A stretch of 64,000 bases of DNA from Mycolicibacterium sphagni (GTDB lineage: Bacteria > Actinomycetota > Actinomycetes > Mycobacteriales > Mycobacteriaceae): positions 1 through 64,000 of the forward strand of contig NZ_NOZR01000018.1 of the NCBI RefSeq assembly GCF_002250655.1. Reading direction: 5' to 3'. Positions 63,275-64,000 of the stretch are shown here, piece by piece. How positions within the stretch are numbered: position 1 is the stretch's first letter; each line of letters opens with the position of its first letter. The notes under the pieces are model-generated. The model was not told the origin of the DNA. It did not search any database and saw nothing but the letters and a program-made list of their open reading frames with translations. The translations under genes and the position numbers were made by a program.

Positions 63275-63856
63275 TCAGGGCAATTCGACTTTGCTTGCCC
63301 GCCATACTCCGTCGACCTTGTCCATGGTCATCTTGACCCGACTGCGGTCGATGCGCGGATCGGGCGCGGACTTGTTGGCCACCGTCTGATCGACGAACAG
63401 CAGCACGACCACCTGGTTTTCGGACGCCGACTTCACCGCCGAATCGATCACCACACCGTGTGCGGTGGCCTTGTTGTCCACGAGCAGCTGACGCAGCTGC
63501 GCGCTGGATTGCGAGTACATGTCCTTGAATTCGCCGGTCGCGCCGTTGAGTACTTCGGTGAAGTTCTGGTCCACGTTGTTAGAGTCGATGCTCGTCAGCA
63601 CCTGCGCGTAGTGCACGGCCGCCTCCTGGGCATCGTGCGACGCCGCGGCGATCTGCCGCTGCTGCCACACTTGCCAGCCCAGGAATCCTGAGACCCCCAG
63701 CAGAGCAGCGATCAACGCGCCCAACAGAACCCGTCGCAGCCACGGCCGCCGCGGCTGCTGTTCCTCAACAACATCCGAGGCAACGTCCTCCGCCGCGGGC
63801 TCGGCTTCAGACTCGGTCTCGACATCCTCGGCTTCGGTCTCATCAGTCACGGTCAC
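63275..63856 (-). CDS. Mce-associated membrane protein (Mam type)
   Basis: 193 residues, GTG start with AAGGAG 6 bases upstream. An acidic N-terminal tail (TDETEAEDVETESEAEPAAE), one transmembrane helix (VLLGALIAALLGVSGFLGW) and a NTF2-like outer domain (YAQVLTSIDSNNVDQNFTEV, VVVLLFVDQTV). This is the standard architecture of proteins coded directly behind mceF genes, which support Mce lipid transporters. It starts 12 bases after the Mce gene's stop. Confidence 0.88.
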   Translation of the reverse strand: MTVTDETEAEDVETESEAEPAAEDVASDVVEEQQPRRPWLRRVLLGALIAALLGVSGFLGWQVWQQRQIAAASHDAQEAAVHYAQVLTSIDSNNVDQNFTEVLNGATGEFKDMYSQSSAQLRQLLVDNKATAHGVVIDSAVKSASENQVVVLLFVDQTVANKSAPDPRIDRSRVKMTMDKVDGVWRASKVELP

Positions 63857-63868
63857 CGCAATCTCCTT

Positions 63869-64000
63869 CTAGCTCGGCGGTTCGATCGGCAGCACCGGGC
63901 CGCCATAGGGGGTCGGAATGGTGTAGCGGCCCTTGGGTGTCGGGTCGGTGGTCTGGCCCAGGTCGGCGCCGGGCGGGGGACCGGCGGTGTCGTCGCCGGC
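63869..64000 (-). CDS. C-terminal tail of an Mce-family protein (cut by window edge)
   Basis: A minus-strand frame enters from the right edge and ends with TAG at 63871-63869. The visible 43 residues are Pro/Gly-rich (DDTAGPPPGADLGQ, IPTPYGGPVLPIEPPS), like the unstructured C-terminal tails of Mce proteins. Its place just before a Mam-type gene indicates the last mce gene (mceF) of an operon, but the tail alone does not prove the family. Confidence 0.55.
   Translation of the reverse strand, partial: AGDDTAGPPPGADLGQTTDPTPKGRYTIPTPYGGPVLPIEPPS

Overview
The window reads as chromosome from a member of the Mycobacteriaceae, probably an environmental, fast-growing type. It is GC-rich and carries WXG100/EspC-type ESX substrates, a PE-PPE-domain hydrolase, a haemophore-type (MHB) protein, the tail of an Mce operon with its Mce-associated protein, a SigF-type sigma factor, GAF-ANTAR regulators and a PGRS-like glycine-rich segment. 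The genus assignment is inference from gene content; no rRNA gene is present.

Region 1 (1-9300) is a mobile and defence-like island. A nested insertion opens it: an IS30-type end sits inside an IS3-type element, which itself cuts off the RES gene of a three-gene operon (sce7726, sce7725, RES). Then follow a tRNA-Lys-like remnant, a frameshifted orphan gene and a leftward operon of HTH protein, unknown protein, small protein and an SMC/Rad50-like ATPase broken by one frameshift. Region 2 (9200-11906) is a TetR-SnoaL-SDR-SnoaL operon behind three 22-bp tandem repeats. An IS256-type element with a perfect 8-bp target duplication follows (11947-13335).

Region 3 (13371-20527) holds two divergent exported genes: a huge repeat/propeller surface protein and a zinc metalloprotease. 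Region 4 (20701-27500) is a catabolic cluster (P450, amidohydrolase, TauD-type dioxygenase, LLM flavin monooxygenase, SDR and two TetR regulators). Its two arms are driven by twin divergent promoters with the same operator-like word after each -10. Region 5 is a GH5 hydrolase fused to a PGRS-like domain, plus a DUF2855 protein.

Region 6 (31200-40900) is a signalling island: a SigF-like sigma factor with a SigF-type promoter, three GAF-ANTAR proteins, an RsbP-like PAS phosphatase with its RsbQ-like hydrolase, a PE-PPE hydrolase and two convergent GGDEF proteins. Region 7 (41000-45500) carries cell-surface or secreted proteins (helical repeat, beta-solenoid-like repeat, haem-binding type). Region 8 (45600-51800) has two transporters, a TPR-LuxR regulator and an HNH nuclease. 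Region 9 (52734-54910) is a type VII toxin-immunity locus: two WXG100 genes (the first stopped by an internal amber codon), a polymorphic toxin and a DUF4926 protein. Region 10 (55000-64000) has further secreted proteins, a GH16 glucanase, an EspC-like three-gene unit, a tandem-domain TetR regulator and the end of an Mce operon.

Five exported proteins in the window (genes at 13371, 18941, 27604, 40999 and 56009) share a similar N-terminal layout of signal segment, then Ser/Thr/Ala-rich linker. Three or four of them add a short Trp/Arg-Arg motif before unrelated C-terminal domains.
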